From positions 620,001 to 684,000 of the forward strand of contig BPQB01000007.1 of the NCBI GenBank assembly GCA_019973155.2: DNA of 64,000 bases. The letters are read 5' to 3'. Both the position numbers and the translations under genes were made by a program. The notes beneath the pieces are model-generated. The model was not told where the DNA came from, ran no database searches, and saw only the letters and a list, made by a program, of their open reading frames with translations. This DNA is from Phanerochaete sordida. Its lineage: Eukaryota > Basidiomycota > Agaricomycetes > Polyporales > Phanerochaetaceae. Shown here in pieces: positions 1-10,186 of this stretch. Each line of letters starts with the position of its first letter. The first letter of the stretch is position 1.

Positions 1-456
1 CTGGTTCGGCTGGACAAGTGCTGCAAGTGTACCTTGGATCCTCCCCATCATGGCCTCGGCGCTGTGGGCGATCGGCGCGTTCTACCTGTTCCAAGCTGGC
101 ATGAAGTGCGCCGTCCCGGTTCTCATTCACTCGTCCTCCCGCTAATCACTACCGCAATTTCTCTGTAGCTACCTAGCCGACTGCTACCCACGCTACGTCG
201 CATCGATCCTAGCGAGCAACGACCTCTTCCGATCATTCGTCGGCGCGGCCTTCCCGCTCTTCAGCACCGCGTTCTTCCACAACCTCGGCGTGGGTCCAGC
301 GCTCAGTATCATCGGCGGCATCGCCATCCTGATGCTACCGGTGCCTTTCCTTCTGTGAGTTCTCACTCCAGTCATGAGCGATCGAATGTACTCAATACGC
401 TCTGCAGCTATAAATATGGCCACATAATACGCTCGTGGTCGAAGTTCGCAGATTGA
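1..456 (+). CDS. MFS transporter, C-terminal part (partial, starts before window)
   Basis: This is the last part of a major facilitator superfamily membrane transporter. The reading frame enters at base 2. Introns at about 106-168 and 355-407 (both GT-AG) separate three exons, and the joined frame ends at TGA 454-456. The product has hydrophobic helices and the motif MNYLADCYPRY followed by ASILASNDLFRSFVGAAFP, which is typical of helices 10-11 of fungal multidrug/polyamine-type (DHA1) MFS proteins. It ends in a short basic cytosolic tail. The N-terminal half lies outside the window, so the substrate cannot be judged. Assignment to MFS is from family resemblance; the drug/polyamine subgroup is an inference. 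Confidence 0.8.
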
Positions 457-1101
457 TGACGCTATCGTGCGCATGGTCGGTATACAGATATTCCTTCACG
501 CCCCATTATGTATTCAATGACTTGTATAATAGCATGGATTATCTAGAGCAATAGCCATCGCTCCGTTCGCCGACGGACTGGCCGGCTCAGCTAAGCGTCA
601 GCTCGCACTACGCCTCCTCGCTGGGGACCAATGCGAATTTACGTTCGGGGCTCCACGGCAGAAGAGACATCTCGAGATCTTGCCGTGAAGGCCGTGCGAA
701 GGGTTTTGGCTTCTACAGAGATCGGTGGGCCGACGCCCCGGAAACGCTATGTCACAGCGCCCAAGCAGTGCCACAAGGTCCTCGGATATCACCACTGCAG
801 AATTGAGCTGGGGATCTCGCTCACATGACGTTCTAGAATGCTTCGCAGGTGCGGAGAGTGGACATGTAGACATGTATTGAGAGATCCAGGTGTGATCCAT
901 AAGTTACCGGGTAGTTGGGAATTCTACACTATTGTATCAACAATCGGAAGACAGGTCCATACAACAGGAAGGGAGTGGAGGGATAGAACAGGATCGTGAA
1001 GACTCGTGAATGGTTTGTGGGGGCGACGGGTGCCTAGCCGGGAACGAAAAGAGAAGAAACGGAAGAAATCCCATCTAGGTCGAAGCGGAGGCGGACCCAA
1101 G
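457..1101. other. Convergent intergenic region
   Basis: This stretch lies between the 3' ends of the MFS gene (+) and the Nudix gene (-). I see no convincing coding exon, repeat or RNA gene; it probably holds the two 3' UTRs. Confidence 0.5.
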
Positions 1102-2699
1102 CTACCTCCGCGCAAAAAGGAACCAGCCACCAAGAAGAAGACCAATCAAGAGGAAGATGCCGCGAACAACGATCACGACGACCAACGCCTTGCGCACCGC
1201 GGCGTAGAACGTGTTGAGCGCCGAGCCCGTCCAGTTGATCCTGCGGTCGTTCGTGCCGCCCGCGCGCACGCTCGCCTCCCAGCCGCGCACGACCTCGCGG
1301 TAGCGCTTGCCGAAGACCCAGATCCAGAAGTTGACATCTGGGTACGAGAAGCGCGGGAACACGCTCGTAAGACTCGGTGCGAGGATGGGAGCGCCGCTGA
1401 GGACGACCTCCGCATCCGGCGGGACGAGAGCGCTCGGCGTTGCACCGCGCGCGTTGGCTGTCATGTACGCCAGGAAGTCGAGTGTCATGCCGAGCGAGAG
1501 GCCCCACAGCTTGAGCTGCTCATGCCGGCGATGCCGCTGGACGGTCGAGTGCGAGCGCAGTTTTTGGAGGGACCCTTGCCGCCGGAGGCCTGTGCCGCCA
1601 TTGCTTCCGTTTTCCACGAAGGCGCGCTTCTCGTCCAATTCATCGTCGGTTTGCGCCTCGGCAGGGGCGGGGTAAACGACAGATGTCGTCGAGGCGTCGA
1701 TGCTGATGGCAGGGAAGTTCATATTGCCTACGAGCACACGCACGAGCAGGCGTAGCAGCGGCGAGTGACGTGGCGCAAGGCGTGAGGAGGCGTCGACCGT
1801 CACAGTCGACCAGCGAGGCTTGGGCTCGCTGAGGCCAGAGCTCCAGCCCTTGTTCTTGCTCCTGCCGAGGATGATCGCGGCGAGGTCGCTGGGAACGAGC
1901 TCGCTCAGAGGCACCCAATGCATGGTGGTGCCTGGTGCAGGATCGACGGACGTCGTCTGCGGAGTGAGCTGGAGGAAGACGTAGGGTGAGAGAATCATGA
2001 GCAGGCGTTTGCCGAGCGAGGTGGTAATTTCGCGATCGTCGAGTTGACCGATGGGGGCATAGGCAGACTCTGCGAGGTCGAGGCCGATCTCCTCCCAAGT
2101 TTGGCGCATGGCGGTGTACATGCCGCCCTCGTCACCTTCCTCGGTGCGGCCGCCTGAGACAACGTTGAGAGTCGTGCAGAAAATAGGTATTTGCAATACG
2201 CACCAGGGAATGCGAGATGCGCCTCCCTCGCGTGACCAGTCTCGTTCATGCGACCTCCATCCGTGCTCTCTTGCGGGTTCTCCCTGCGAAGGAAGAGTAT
2301 CTCTGGCCGTGCACCCGCTGCGCGCACCCAGTCGAGCTGGAAGAACGCATTGATATCGGTTGTCTGCGGCTGCGATGATAAGGGGCTCGCCCCAGAAGAC
2401 GTGGGGTACGAAGGCGGGGGCGCAATGCGGATGATGAGTGCTACGGCAGCCCTTCTTGGTTCTGCGGGACGCCCAAAGGAAGACTGTTAGGCAAAACTGT
2501 ACAAGGGGCCAAGACGTGATGGTGATACGCACGGGTAGCCGGTGAGGCAATGACTCTCGGGGGTGTCGAGCGTATCTGGATGAGTGCTCGTGAGAGCAGA
2601 GGGATTATAGACTCTTGGTCTGCGTGGACGTTGTCAGCTTCGGGGAATGACACAGGTATGATAGGGAATATAGGCGATACCTTTGACGACGTCTGACAT
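1102..2699 (-). CDS. Nudix hydrolase domain protein with C-terminal membrane anchor
   Basis: Nudix enzymes hydrolyse nucleoside diphosphates linked to other groups, such as CoA or NDP-sugars. The start is ATG at 2697-2699. Several short introns follow, one at about 2154-2205, whose removal joins LAFP to GGRTEEGDE. The Nudix box is readable as GGRTEEGDEGGMYTAM followed by RQTWEEIGLDL, matching GX5EX7REUXEEXGU except that the usual RE is RQ. The N-terminal PRRAAVALIIRI strand and the Nudix box placement resemble the CoA-pyrophosphatase (NUDT7/PCD1) group, but that subclass is tentative. The C-terminus carries a single strongly hydrophobic segment (about VVVIVVRGIFLLIGLLLGG) ending in FARR, suggesting a tail anchor. 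Substrate and compartment are not determined. Confidence 0.78.
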
Positions 2700-2868
2700 G
2701 GTGGGATTGGCGAGGAGGAGAGACCGAGACTCCGAGAGCGGCACACGCTCTTCTCCAGTCGTTGGGGTTGGGGAAGATCTTCGCCCTCGGCATCTAATCT
2801 TATCTCTCATTTTCTGCTTTCAGAAGGATAATCCAGTCGTGTGGACTATGTGTGCTCCCCACTGTAAC

Positions 2869-2947
2869 GGCGCTATAGTGTAGTGGTTATCACTTGGGAT
2901 TCTGATACCAATTTCCCAAAACCCAGGTTCGAGCCCTGGTAGCGCCT
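2869..2947 (+). tRNA. tRNA-Gln (anticodon CTG) with 7-nt intron
   Basis: The cloverleaf is readable by eye. Acceptor arm GGCGCTA pairs perfectly with TAGCGCC, discriminator T. The D-arm contains AGTGGTTA, the anticodon stem is TGGGA/TCCCA, and the T-arm has GGTTCGAGCCC. The anticodon loop begins TTCTGA, giving anticodon CTG (Gln, codon CAG). The loop is 14 nt long, so about 7 nt after the purine at position 37 are an intron. The internal promoter boxes A and B are present. A transposable element is inserted 52 bp downstream. Confidence 0.93.
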
Positions 2948-2991
2948 ATGTATTGGTCGATACGGATTTTTTTTCCATTTTGCTTCTTTTC

Positions 2992-2999
2992 CCCACTGC
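2992..2999. repeat. Left 8-bp target-site duplication of hAT-like element
   Basis: CCCACTGC immediately precedes the left terminal inverted repeat and is repeated exactly at 4860-4867 after the right one. Confidence 0.88.
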
Positions 3000-3785
3000 T
3001 AAGGCTCCAACCGTTTAGTTTACGTGTACATCTTGTGGAATAAATACACGGAAACGGTTGTAAACGTGTAAAAACAGTTTTTACACAGTAAACACACAGT
3101 TTCTCCCTACATCCCAGAGCTATACAGTCGCCCGGAAAGGCCTTCCGCGGATGTTAGATCAGTGGACCGACTAGCTAGGAGTCGTACAGTCGTGTAGATG
3201 CTGCGTGAGACGGTCTTGGCCAGCCGCCAGTGGGCCAAGACTTTGCTGTCGCGATAGCAGACAGCAACTTCAAGTCGCGCGCTACGCAGCATCCGACTGC
3301 CTCCCAGCGTGGTCAAAGTGGCATAATAGAGGTATAATGATCATGCCTTCGATTCTCGAAATGCGTGCGGTCACGAACGTCGAGCGCATGGCGGAGTTCT
3401 GCGGACCTGTCCCCCGCCGCCATGGGATTCGAGATGTCCCTAGCCCGATCCGTTTTGCGTCCCTGACCGCAGACCTTTGGCCCGGCACATGTAGGATGCC
3501 TCTGAGCCGTAGCATAAAATATCTCAATGCTCACCCAGCGCGTGCAAACTAGTGCGAAGTCCCACACATGACTGAAAGCTTCGGATGCTTGCCTATGCTG
3601 ACGAGATCTTATGCCGACCCAAACCAACGCCGGGCGACCGGTATCGCGCCCACCGGGCGTGCTCGCAGCCAGAATTGCCCTGAGCTGGAACGAAAATGTC
3701 TGTGCCACCTGTGCTATACTGTGAATGACGCAGAGTTACATAGAAGAAGATGAGCCCTACAGGAGCCGACCCAGTACGCTGACGG

Positions 3786-4115
3786 TTGGGACAAAGTCGT
3801 CCCAACCGTCAGTGTCTTCCGCATCATGACGACGTCGCGGACATCGATCAGCCATACATCGCCAGCTTGATTGCCAGCTGGATCGTACTGCAGGCCGTCA
3901 GTACGCCCATCGCGCTCCTGCGCCTGCACATGCTGCTTGCCGCGTACTCCTGGGTCTCGCTACCGAAAGATATCGCGGACGGCACGCACCTCGTGTATGC
4001 GTGCCAGATCCTAGCCGGTGCTGCGTTTGGGCTAACGCTCGGCGCACTCATGCTGCGCTGCACGTGTGGGGCGGTCAGAGCGTGCGTAACGCGCCGTAGA
4101 CCGCGCGGGCACTAG
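3786..4115 (+). other. Open frame with hydrophobic segments inside the hAT element
   Basis: A 109-codon open frame lies within the transposon. From about residue 20 it encodes hydrophobic stretches (such as ASLIASWIVLQAVS and LAGAAFGLTLGALML) and ends in a basic tail. This could be a captured exon of a host membrane protein, or chance coding capacity. I do not recognise a family, and expression is not supported by anything in the sequence. Confidence 0.25.
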
Positions 4116-4481
4116 TACTGTATCGCAAACCCGGCTGGAAGCTGTATTAGTTAGCGAGAGCTTGTCCGCCTAGTGGGACGTGTGCTTCACCAAGTCCAAT
4201 AATTCTGCAGGCCTCAGTAGCTCTAGAAAAGCGAGTTTCAGTAGAGATGTAACAGAGGACCTCACGCTTGCTCATGGTGGGGTTTGTCAAGGCACGCCGC
4301 GCTCACAACGCCTGCCTAGGCGCTTACGCGCGAGCTCAAGTTGGGTGGCGGAGTACGGCCTACAGACGGCGCAGTTGCTCTCTCCTTCGTCCCTGGACGT
4401 CCCTGGTGGCTACATGGGTTAATTATCCAAGGAACGCACATCTAGGATGTTCACGTAGAAACTGTTTGTTTACCGTGTATA

Positions 4482-4756
4482 CTGTAGAATTACGACCAAA
4501 TCGGATGGTCGTATGACAGTGACACCTACGCATCGAACCGGATGACCGGATGACGACCGGATGACCTATGACATCCGGTGGCCATCCGGATGACAGGTAG
4601 TGGGCGCCGCAGGCGCGAAAAAATTCGGTATTTATTCGCATCTTATCCTACATGTCATAACCGGATGAGCCCTCGATGACAGATGACAAGTGCCATACAC
4701 CGGACCGGATGGAGGTCCTATGACCGATGACATCCGATTTGGTCGTAATAGTACAG
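4482..4756. mobile_element. Small palindromic MITE nested in the hAT element
   Basis: The element is 275 bp with 26-bp inverted ends at 4482-4507 and 4731-4756 (two mismatches; core ATTACGACCAAATCGGATG). A TA dinucleotide flanks both sides (4480-4481 and 4757-4758), as expected for Tc1/mariner-type insertion. Removing it rejoins GTTTAC-type subterminal repeats of the surrounding hAT element, so it inserted later. The interior is filled with CCGGATGAC-type short repeats in both orientations. The Tc1/mariner assignment is inferred from the TA only. Confidence 0.65.
4539..4598. repeat. CCGGATGAC short repeat cluster
   Basis: Several copies of CCGGATGAC or its variants occur in direct and inverted orientation in the interior of the nested element, with more degenerate copies on to about 4730. 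Confidence 0.6.
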
Positions 4757-4859
4757 TAAACGTTTACTGGCTGTTTACAGGGTCTGGAGTAAACACACGT
4801 AAACGTAAACGGTAATAAACGTTTATACACAGTAAATAAACAAAACGGTTGGAGCCTTA

Positions 4860-4867
4860 CCCACTGC
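4860..4867. repeat. Right 8-bp target-site duplication of hAT-like element
   Basis: CCCACTGC, identical to 2992-2999, directly abuts the right terminal inverted repeat. Confidence 0.88.
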
Positions 4868-5289
4868 ACTGTGCGATTATATTTGCCAGGAAGGCTGAGG
4901 ACACAGGACTTCACAGTATCAAGGGCTTGTCACTCTACAGATTACCACAGTCTACCCTAGGCCTTGTATTACCATCCGAAATCAACGGCTAAGCCCCAAT
5001 TTTGTCCCTGCTGTTCCGTTCTTATCATCTCCGTTCGGTTTTTGCGGATCCAAGTGTACTTCAGGCGAGCTATCTGTGTGCGCAGCCTGCAGGCCGCAAC
5101 CATGAGTCGAGTCGGGCACCAGCACTTGGCCACAAGAAATCCTGAGGTCACGAGCATCGTGCTAAGCGGCGGCTTTCCGAGGAACACTAAATACACAGCG
5201 CAACTATTGTACAAGACGATACAGTTACAGGATACATATGGCCCGCTCGTCCACCTCGCAAGCCGCACTTTCCACAGCAATCCCGACAC
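4868..5289. other. Intergenic region
   Basis: Between the transposon and the 3' end of helicase A. I see no gene, repeat or RNA here. Confidence 0.5.
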
Positions 5290-7594
5290 CTAGTTCATCT
5301 CTGACATCGCCCGCTTGCCAAGGCACTTCGGAGCCTCAGCCTCGAGTGATCGATACCACTCCACAGCGACGTTATTAATTTTCACTCTGTTGCACAGTCC
5401 TTCAGCATGGGCGCGCAGGAGCCTGGCAGCCGGACTTACGCGCTTTCGCTCCAGTTCACGATCTCAAGGCAGGCCGGGTTCGCGGCGCGCGAAAGGGCGA
5501 CGTAGCCTTTGGCGAGACGAATCGGTTCATCAGCAACGCCTAGCGCATCCTAGAAGTCGAAGACTCACATTGCCCAGCCTCGAAGATGCCCGCGAGGTCG
5601 ACCCTGACGCGTTCGAGCGTCTGGCCCTGCGCCTTGTGGATCGTGATGGCGTACGCCAGAGCGAGCGGCACCTGTTGCGTTCCGGCGCAGGGTTGAGCAC
5701 GGCAGGAATGCTGAGACAAGAAAGAGAGCGACCGCGTACCTGCTTACGCCAGATCGCACCCTTGTCGAAGTGCGCCGCGTAGAATTTGTGCGCGACGCAC
5801 AAGATATCGACTGTCTCCGTCGTGGAGCTGCCGCAGCGGAAGCGTACGATTGGCCACTCGGTGTAGTCCTGGAGGCACTCGTAGAACTCCTTCTCGTATC
5901 TTTGGTATGCGTACCCAGTCGGGGCAGACTCGAACTTCCCTGCGAGAGCGAAGGGGACTCCGATGGTGGCTGACCCGGATGAGTGGACTTGGGCAGCTGT
6001 ACTGAAGCCGATGACCTCGCCCAGAGATCCGTTGACGAGTACATTCGGTACGAGATTCTGATCCAACATGGTCAGCAGGTACGGGATGAGTGCATCTGGA
6101 TGGGTTGCTACCTTCAGGAGCATGACACGTGCCCCGACCTAGTAGGCGACAGATGAGTAGGCTGTACTCACGGCAGAGGGAGAACGAACCTTCAGCGAGA
6201 GCTCCCGCTGTACGGTGAACAAAGAGTCCAAGTGCGGGCCATCCCGGGAATCGCCATAAGACGTGAAAGGTCGAGCGGAGCCAGCAAGCCCTCTCAGTGC
6301 CTTGTCATTTCTCGCCTGGACAGTTTTCTTTCTCGCGCAGCTACCATAGCGAGTTCATGTCCTGGTAAGACGGATATCCGTGTGGCTCTGACAAAAAAAC
6401 GAACTCACAGATCAACAGGCCAGACGCCGCTAGGGTACTCGACCGGCTTGGAATGCGCTTTGATAAAAGCAAGCGACCGCGGAGAGATAACGTTGCGCCG
6501 TATGTCGTTAAGGACCGCAAGAAATGCTAAGTGGAGATTAGAGTCCAGGAATTCCCCGTTTCTGCACTGCAGAAGTCACCTTGGTCGTTCTGCCGGTAAA
6601 CGTTGCTCAGTAGGAGGGGCTCTTCGACGCATTTTGGCCAGCTAGTGGCTTGAAATGCGAAGCGCGGCTTGGATTTCGCCCCGCCGATTGGCGGTAGCTG
6701 TAGGAAATCCCCGGAGAGGATGAGCTGTTGTAATGGGAAAGGTCATTAGATGGGCTTGATGCGAGTGTTGTTCTTCAAGCTCGCCTGGATGCCCCCAAAT
6801 GGCTGCTCATTACCACGTATGAAGCGGGCCATGTGTTCCTACGGAAGAAAGTCGGTATATGCGAAATGAAAGAAGGCACGACGGTACGCACCAGTTTGTC
6901 GAAGAACGAAGCAGCCATCATAGACACTGGAGATAACGTCATGAGCCACACACCAATTTAATAACGAAAGACTCAGTCACCTTCGTCTATGATCAGGACC
7001 TTGCACTGTATCCAGCGCTTTGCACTAGAGCCCAGTGCGTCGGGGTTTCCTGCCTCGAAGATAGAAACCCCATCGCGCATGGCAGGATACCTCTCAGCGC
7101 CGACAATGTTGTTGAGGGTCTGTTTGAGACTCTCCACATTGATTCCGACTCCTGCCCAGGAGTGAAGTGTGCCGCCCCCGACGTTCGTGCCGGCCAAGCC
7201 AGTCGGAGCAGTCACCACAAGGTCGTCGCCGCTCATGTTCTTCTCGGTGCGGAAGTATTGCACGATCCGGCGGAGGACGAGAGACTTCCCGGTCCCTGCA
7301 GAGCCCGTGAAGAACACATTGTGCCCCGCCTTCACCCTCGACAAGACTTGTTCTTGAGCAGGGGCTAGCTGGATGGCATCGGAGTCTGCTGCAGGTCGCT
7401 CCGTAGACGATGTCTGGGTTGACGGACCTGCGAGTCCGGCAGCATGCGTGCTGTGAGCATGCGGCGCCGCATGTGCTAACAGAGCTTGATTACTAACCTG
7501 CGGTAGCGGAAGGCTCTGTTTTGACATGAACCGGGGATGGTGTGGCGCAGGACGCCGATGCATGTGCAGGCTGAGCAGCAGCAGACTCAGTCAT
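5290..7594 (-). CDS. PIF1-like DNA helicase A (no hybrid-binding domain)
   Basis: Superfamily 1B 5'-3' DNA helicase of the PIF1 group. The start chosen is ATG at 7592-7594. A first intron joins SATAG to PSTQT, after a short N-tail containing VKTEP, a SUMO-acceptor-type motif. Motifs seen in order: Q-like LAPAQEQVL; Walker A GSAGTGKS (about residues 74-81); Ia [13 protein letters not shown] with HSWAGVG; Walker B VLIIDEG; motif [25 protein letters not shown] followed by [18 protein letters not shown]; motif [20 protein letters not shown] and [18 protein letters not shown]. The last exon supplies [14 protein letters not shown] and a short tail. About ten introns. All helicase motifs remain open after splicing, so it looks intact. 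It groups with helicase B (TAPTGLA, SRxANPxCLEIVNW) rather than with C-G. Confidence 0.85.
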
Positions 7595-7740
7595 GCATCG
7601 GTCGACACTCGTTTCTAGCACAGTCCCATAAGTCGCTGGAGGGGCAACGACTGGGGAAATACTCACCAAGCTTGATTCGCTTATTCTCCATCGCAAACTG
7701 ACTTCTCTACGCCAGCGTTTCTCCACAGAGCACGCGCTCC
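7595..7740. other. Presumed 5' region of helicase A
   Basis: Short stretch between the helicase A start codon and the inverted-repeat element. The element end therefore lies only 147 bp before the start codon and may have replaced part of the promoter. Confidence 0.4.
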
Positions 7741-9633
7741 CATCAGCAAAACGACACCGTGCCTTGGGAGGCCTTGAGTGCCTTGAGCAATACCGCCAAT
7801 GACCACAAGGCGCCCAAGACGAGGGTCTTGGGTAAGATATGTCGGTGGTCTTGGTAAGACGCGAAACCATTCCGAAAGACGCCAGGGCTTGCCCAAGACG
7901 CCCCGTAAGACCTTTCGGCTTTGCCAAGACACTCTGTAAGACCTCTCGTCTTCGCAAATATCACGTCAATGACTTCTACAGACCACCTCCAGAGCATGTA
8001 ATCATGTCGCTAAAATATATTCGACTACCCTACGATCACAACTACAAACGACAAATCCAGCGTAAGGTATTGCGCGCATGACGGCGTCCTGTGCTATGTA
8101 TGTCCATAACGGTCCGCTTGCTGATTGAACAGTGGTATTGAAGGGCTGCGTAATCCAGACTCGTCAGTCACCGCCGGAAATGCCAACTTGAAGACGAGGA
8201 CGGCACAGTACTCACCCTACGGGTTCAAAGCCAGCGTGTCCTGCAGCCGTGCCCGGTGCGGCCATGAGTGCAAAACTCGGTGGCGTGCAGTAATATACGC
8301 CTCGAGGGCATTTACTCACCGCACTGTAAATCTCGCGTACCTGCGCGCTGCTTCGTCATGGACCTCACTGCTGATAACTGCAGCGGCGTTCCCCTTCCAT
8401 CCGAAATATCTAGTGGTTCGAGCATGTCGGAAACGCAGGGGATCGTCCGCCTTGTGCTTAAGTCGCGCGTCGGCAAGCATAAACAGCACGACCAGAACTA
8501 TGACACATACCAGTCATACCTGTGTATCGGGGACGGGTCGTCTTTACGTCTGTCGGGCACTACGCGTCGACGCTGAGGGCGTTTCTACCGACGATTGGAC
8601 TCGGGGATCATCCGCCAGCTTGACGACGTAGGAGCGCGGAATGTTGAGTAACTCGTCGGCGCGGTGGACGAGGAGTAGCGGCTAGATATGGAGCATGCGC
8701 AAGAACGTCTCCGTGGGTCTCATGCAGGGGTCATATTTTGCAGCTGGCAGCGCTGTGGAGGATGTACGGTGTAAGTATCAATGCTGAGCCCGTGCCGCTT
8801 CGCACCTTTAGAGACGGTGAGGGCGAGCCTGAAGGGCTTGAGCGTGCTCGATTTTGCTACATGTGGGTTCGTGCGTCTCCTACGACATGTCAAGGGGAAT
8901 GATAGAAAGGGTCTGAAGGCTCAACGGCGGTCGTGTCGGCGAAAGAAGCGGGTGGGGTCAAAGACGACACTGCAGGTGACAGCGGGGAGTGTACAGGCGG
9001 ACTGTCTCGAGCACGCTGAGATGTGAGAAGGACGGTGGGACCAATCTCTGGATCTCTGTAAGTGAGCACCATGATAGCATGGATAGTATTGAGCGAAAGC
9101 GCGGACACACCATGGCCCCCGCTCCTCCGAGCCGCCTTTCATCCTTGCATGGTAGGTCCCTGGCGAGATGCTGCGCGCAGGTCAGAAGTCAGCAGTGGAA
9201 AGAATGACTGCAGCGCACAGCGGCAGGGGCATTGGTGTGGGCATGGTCGTGGTTACAAGTGTACAGGACTTGACGCGACACGTCTCCCGAATCTCGAGTG
9301 TATCCCAACTTCGGCGCTCGAAGTGAGCTCCGACACGGGATACTCCGTTTGCTTGACGCCTGGCTACAGCTGTAGCTAGGACATCCAGTACGGGATCCTC
9401 GGAGGATATGGAGGCACATCTTCTACTATAGAGTTATGTCATACAGTCTTGGCTGGTATTTGAGGCCCTGAATTGATATCCGCGTGAGATGTCCCTCCCT
9501 GTGCCTTGCGTAAGCCGCGACGCCTTGACCAAGACCTCCCAAGACGGACGCCCAAGGCCAAGACACTGTAAGACCCGCTCTACAATCTCAAGGCGTCTCA
9601 CCAAGCCTAAGGCACCCTGTCGTTTTGCTGATG
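7741..9633. mobile_element. Inverted-repeat DNA element between helicases A and B (1.9 kb)
   Basis: The ends are inverted copies: CATCAGCAAAACGACA is perfect over 16 bp, with similarity continuing through TGCCTT. Both flanks inside the ends are rich in AAGAC/CAAGAC/GTAAGAC short repeats (7800-7950 and 9500-9600), a subterminal-repeat pattern like that of cut-and-paste transposons. No transposase or other recognisable protein is encoded in the middle, only short unsupported open frames. I could not find a clear target-site duplication, so the superfamily and exact ends are uncertain. Confidence 0.6.
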
Positions 9634-10186
9634 CCGCAGGGTGTGACCGACTGAGGGCTGGAGGTGAGACTCGAAGTTCAGACTTTGGTTGCCACAAAAG
9701 AGCGGGGAGAGGGGAGGATAAAGCGAGGGGTGCTCTCCGGTGCCAGTGACCCCCAAACCCGTACCTCAAATCGCCCTGGCCCGTGCTGGGTAATCGTGAG
9801 AACGCACTGCTTTTTCAGGTCTCCGACGGAGGCAAATGTAGGAGGGCGTATCCCCGTGCGACTTGGCAGCACTTGTCTCTGTACATTGGACGAGAGAGCA
9901 GGCAGCCAGGCCTCGTGGCGGTGGTAGTGGTAAGCTAAAGAGCCTGTCCGAGCGCGAGCTCGCCGAAGGGAAGGCGCGAAGGCGGCAATCAATTGCTTTC
10001 GCACGCCACGAAGCCAGCATCTGGAGCCGTGACCACCACCATAACGTTGATGTCGCCCGACAAAAGTATAAGGCATGGGTCACATGTTAGTAATCCCGAG
10101 TCAATCAGTCCCAACGTCTGATAAGTAAATATTGTACAGTATACATGGCTAAGATATAAATGTAGTTTCCCAGCAGGCATAGTCCA
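9634..10186. other. Intergenic region
   Basis: Between the inverted-repeat element and the 3' end of helicase B. I see no supported gene or repeat here. Confidence 0.45.

Larger units (their letters stand above)
3000..4859. mobile_element. Non-autonomous hAT-type DNA transposon
   Basis: The element is 1,860 bp, bounded by 17-bp perfect terminal inverted repeats TAAGGCTCCAACCGTTT (3000-3016 and, inverted, 4843-4859). It is flanked by a perfect 8-bp duplication CCCACTGC. An 8-bp duplication and termini fitting YARNG (here TAAGG) are hallmarks of the hAT superfamily. Both subterminal regions are crowded with GTAAAC/GTTTAC-type motifs, as expected for transposase binding sites. No transposase (no BED zinc finger or hAT dimerisation region) is recognisable, so it would depend on a source element elsewhere. 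Identical duplications and near-intact ends suggest a fairly recent insertion just downstream of the tRNA-Gln gene. Confidence 0.88.

Noticed and set aside
8125..8631. A coding gene in the middle of the 7741-9633 element
   Set aside because: Frames are short, overlap in several phases, lack family resemblance and have no consistent exon structure.
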